Shown one piece after another: positions 63,922-64,000 of a DNA stretch of 64,000 nucleotides (the first letter of the stretch is position 1; each line of letters opens with the position of its first letter). The position numbers were made by a program, and so were the translations under genes. This DNA is from Betaproteobacteria bacterium Ga0077532. GTDB taxonomy: Bacteria; Pseudomonadota; Gammaproteobacteria; Burkholderiales; Ga0077523. Under the pieces are notes generated by a model. The model had not been told where the DNA came from and did not search any database. It saw only the letters and a list, made by a program, of their open reading frames with translations. The DNA is taken from the NCBI GenBank assembly GCA_001464895.1, contig LNEE01000059.1:42084-106083 (forward strand). Direction: 5' to 3'.

Positions 63922-64000
63922 GGCGCTTACCCGCAACAACGCCGCGAACCGATGAGCGCTCGCCACACCCATCCCCGCCGGGGCGGGCTTGCTTCACCCG

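Overview
The window is high-GC chromosomal DNA (1 to about 58.3 kb) that enters a decayed integrative element (about 58.4 kb to the right edge). The purF–metZ pair, the lpxH–ppiB–ppiA–TPR–cysS neighbourhood, grpE–dnaK–dnaJ and the rpsU–yqeY–dnaG–rpoD macromolecular-synthesis cluster, together with Gram-negative lipid A and LIV-type transport genes, suggest a Betaproteobacterium. Genus and species cannot be read from the sequence alone.

Layout. 0-9 kb: the 3' part of purF; metZ behind a SAM-II-like riboswitch with an intrinsic terminator; a leftward block of FKBP, lpxH, two cyclophilins, an L,D-transpeptidase and a TPR protein; then cysS rightward. 8.6-12.7 kb: a PAS-GGDEF-EAL protein and a polytopic membrane protein. 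12.7-19 kb: a leftward Entner-Doudoroff operon zwf-pgl-edd-eda that ends in an alkaline-phosphatase-family gene. 19-29.5 kb: a leftward amide/ureide-type cluster. Its regulatory genes, amiC-like sensor and amiR-like ANTAR antiterminator, are followed by an attenuator leader. Then come a periplasmic binding protein, a LivH permease, a fused LivM-LivG permease/ATPase, LivF, a DUF1028 protein, an AtzG-like small subunit, an amidase and a nitrilase-family hydrolase.

29.5-44.6 kb: an NADP-dependent oxidoreductase, a PfkB kinase overlapping an orphan ParA-like ATPase, the heat-shock operon grpE-dnaK-dnaJ with a recognisable sigma-32 promoter, an MHYT-like/PAS/GGDEF protein, a secreted protein plus alpha/beta hydrolase pair, and a thiolase-like/DUF35/ADP-forming acyl-CoA ligase operon. 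44.7-53.4 kb: mostly single genes (dtd, msrA, a lysine-rich SWIB protein, fbp, an orphan PD-(D/E)XK nuclease, TPR, TonB-C, DoxX, a 42-residue membrane protein, cupin, plsY, tsaD). 53.6-58.2 kb: rpsU-yqeY-dnaG-rpoD.

A tRNA with anticodon CAU (58296-58372) marks the left boundary of the integrated region. To its right are a fragment of a primase-like gene, 25-bp repeats, an IS5-type transposase tail, an orphan addiction antitoxin, an AbrB-VapC pair, a P4-type integrase that kept only its catalytic domain, and a Toprim/DUF3987 gene broken by a one-base frameshift. About 200 bp carrying 9-bp iterated inverted repeats is present twice and flanks the toxin-antitoxin/integrase block.

The strongest candidate for something new is the AmiC-AmiR controlled transporter/amidase operon. 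Its leader contains a terminator, a mutually exclusive antiterminator stem and an ANTAR-style hexaloop hairpin. The second is the SAM-II/terminator arrangement in front of metZ.
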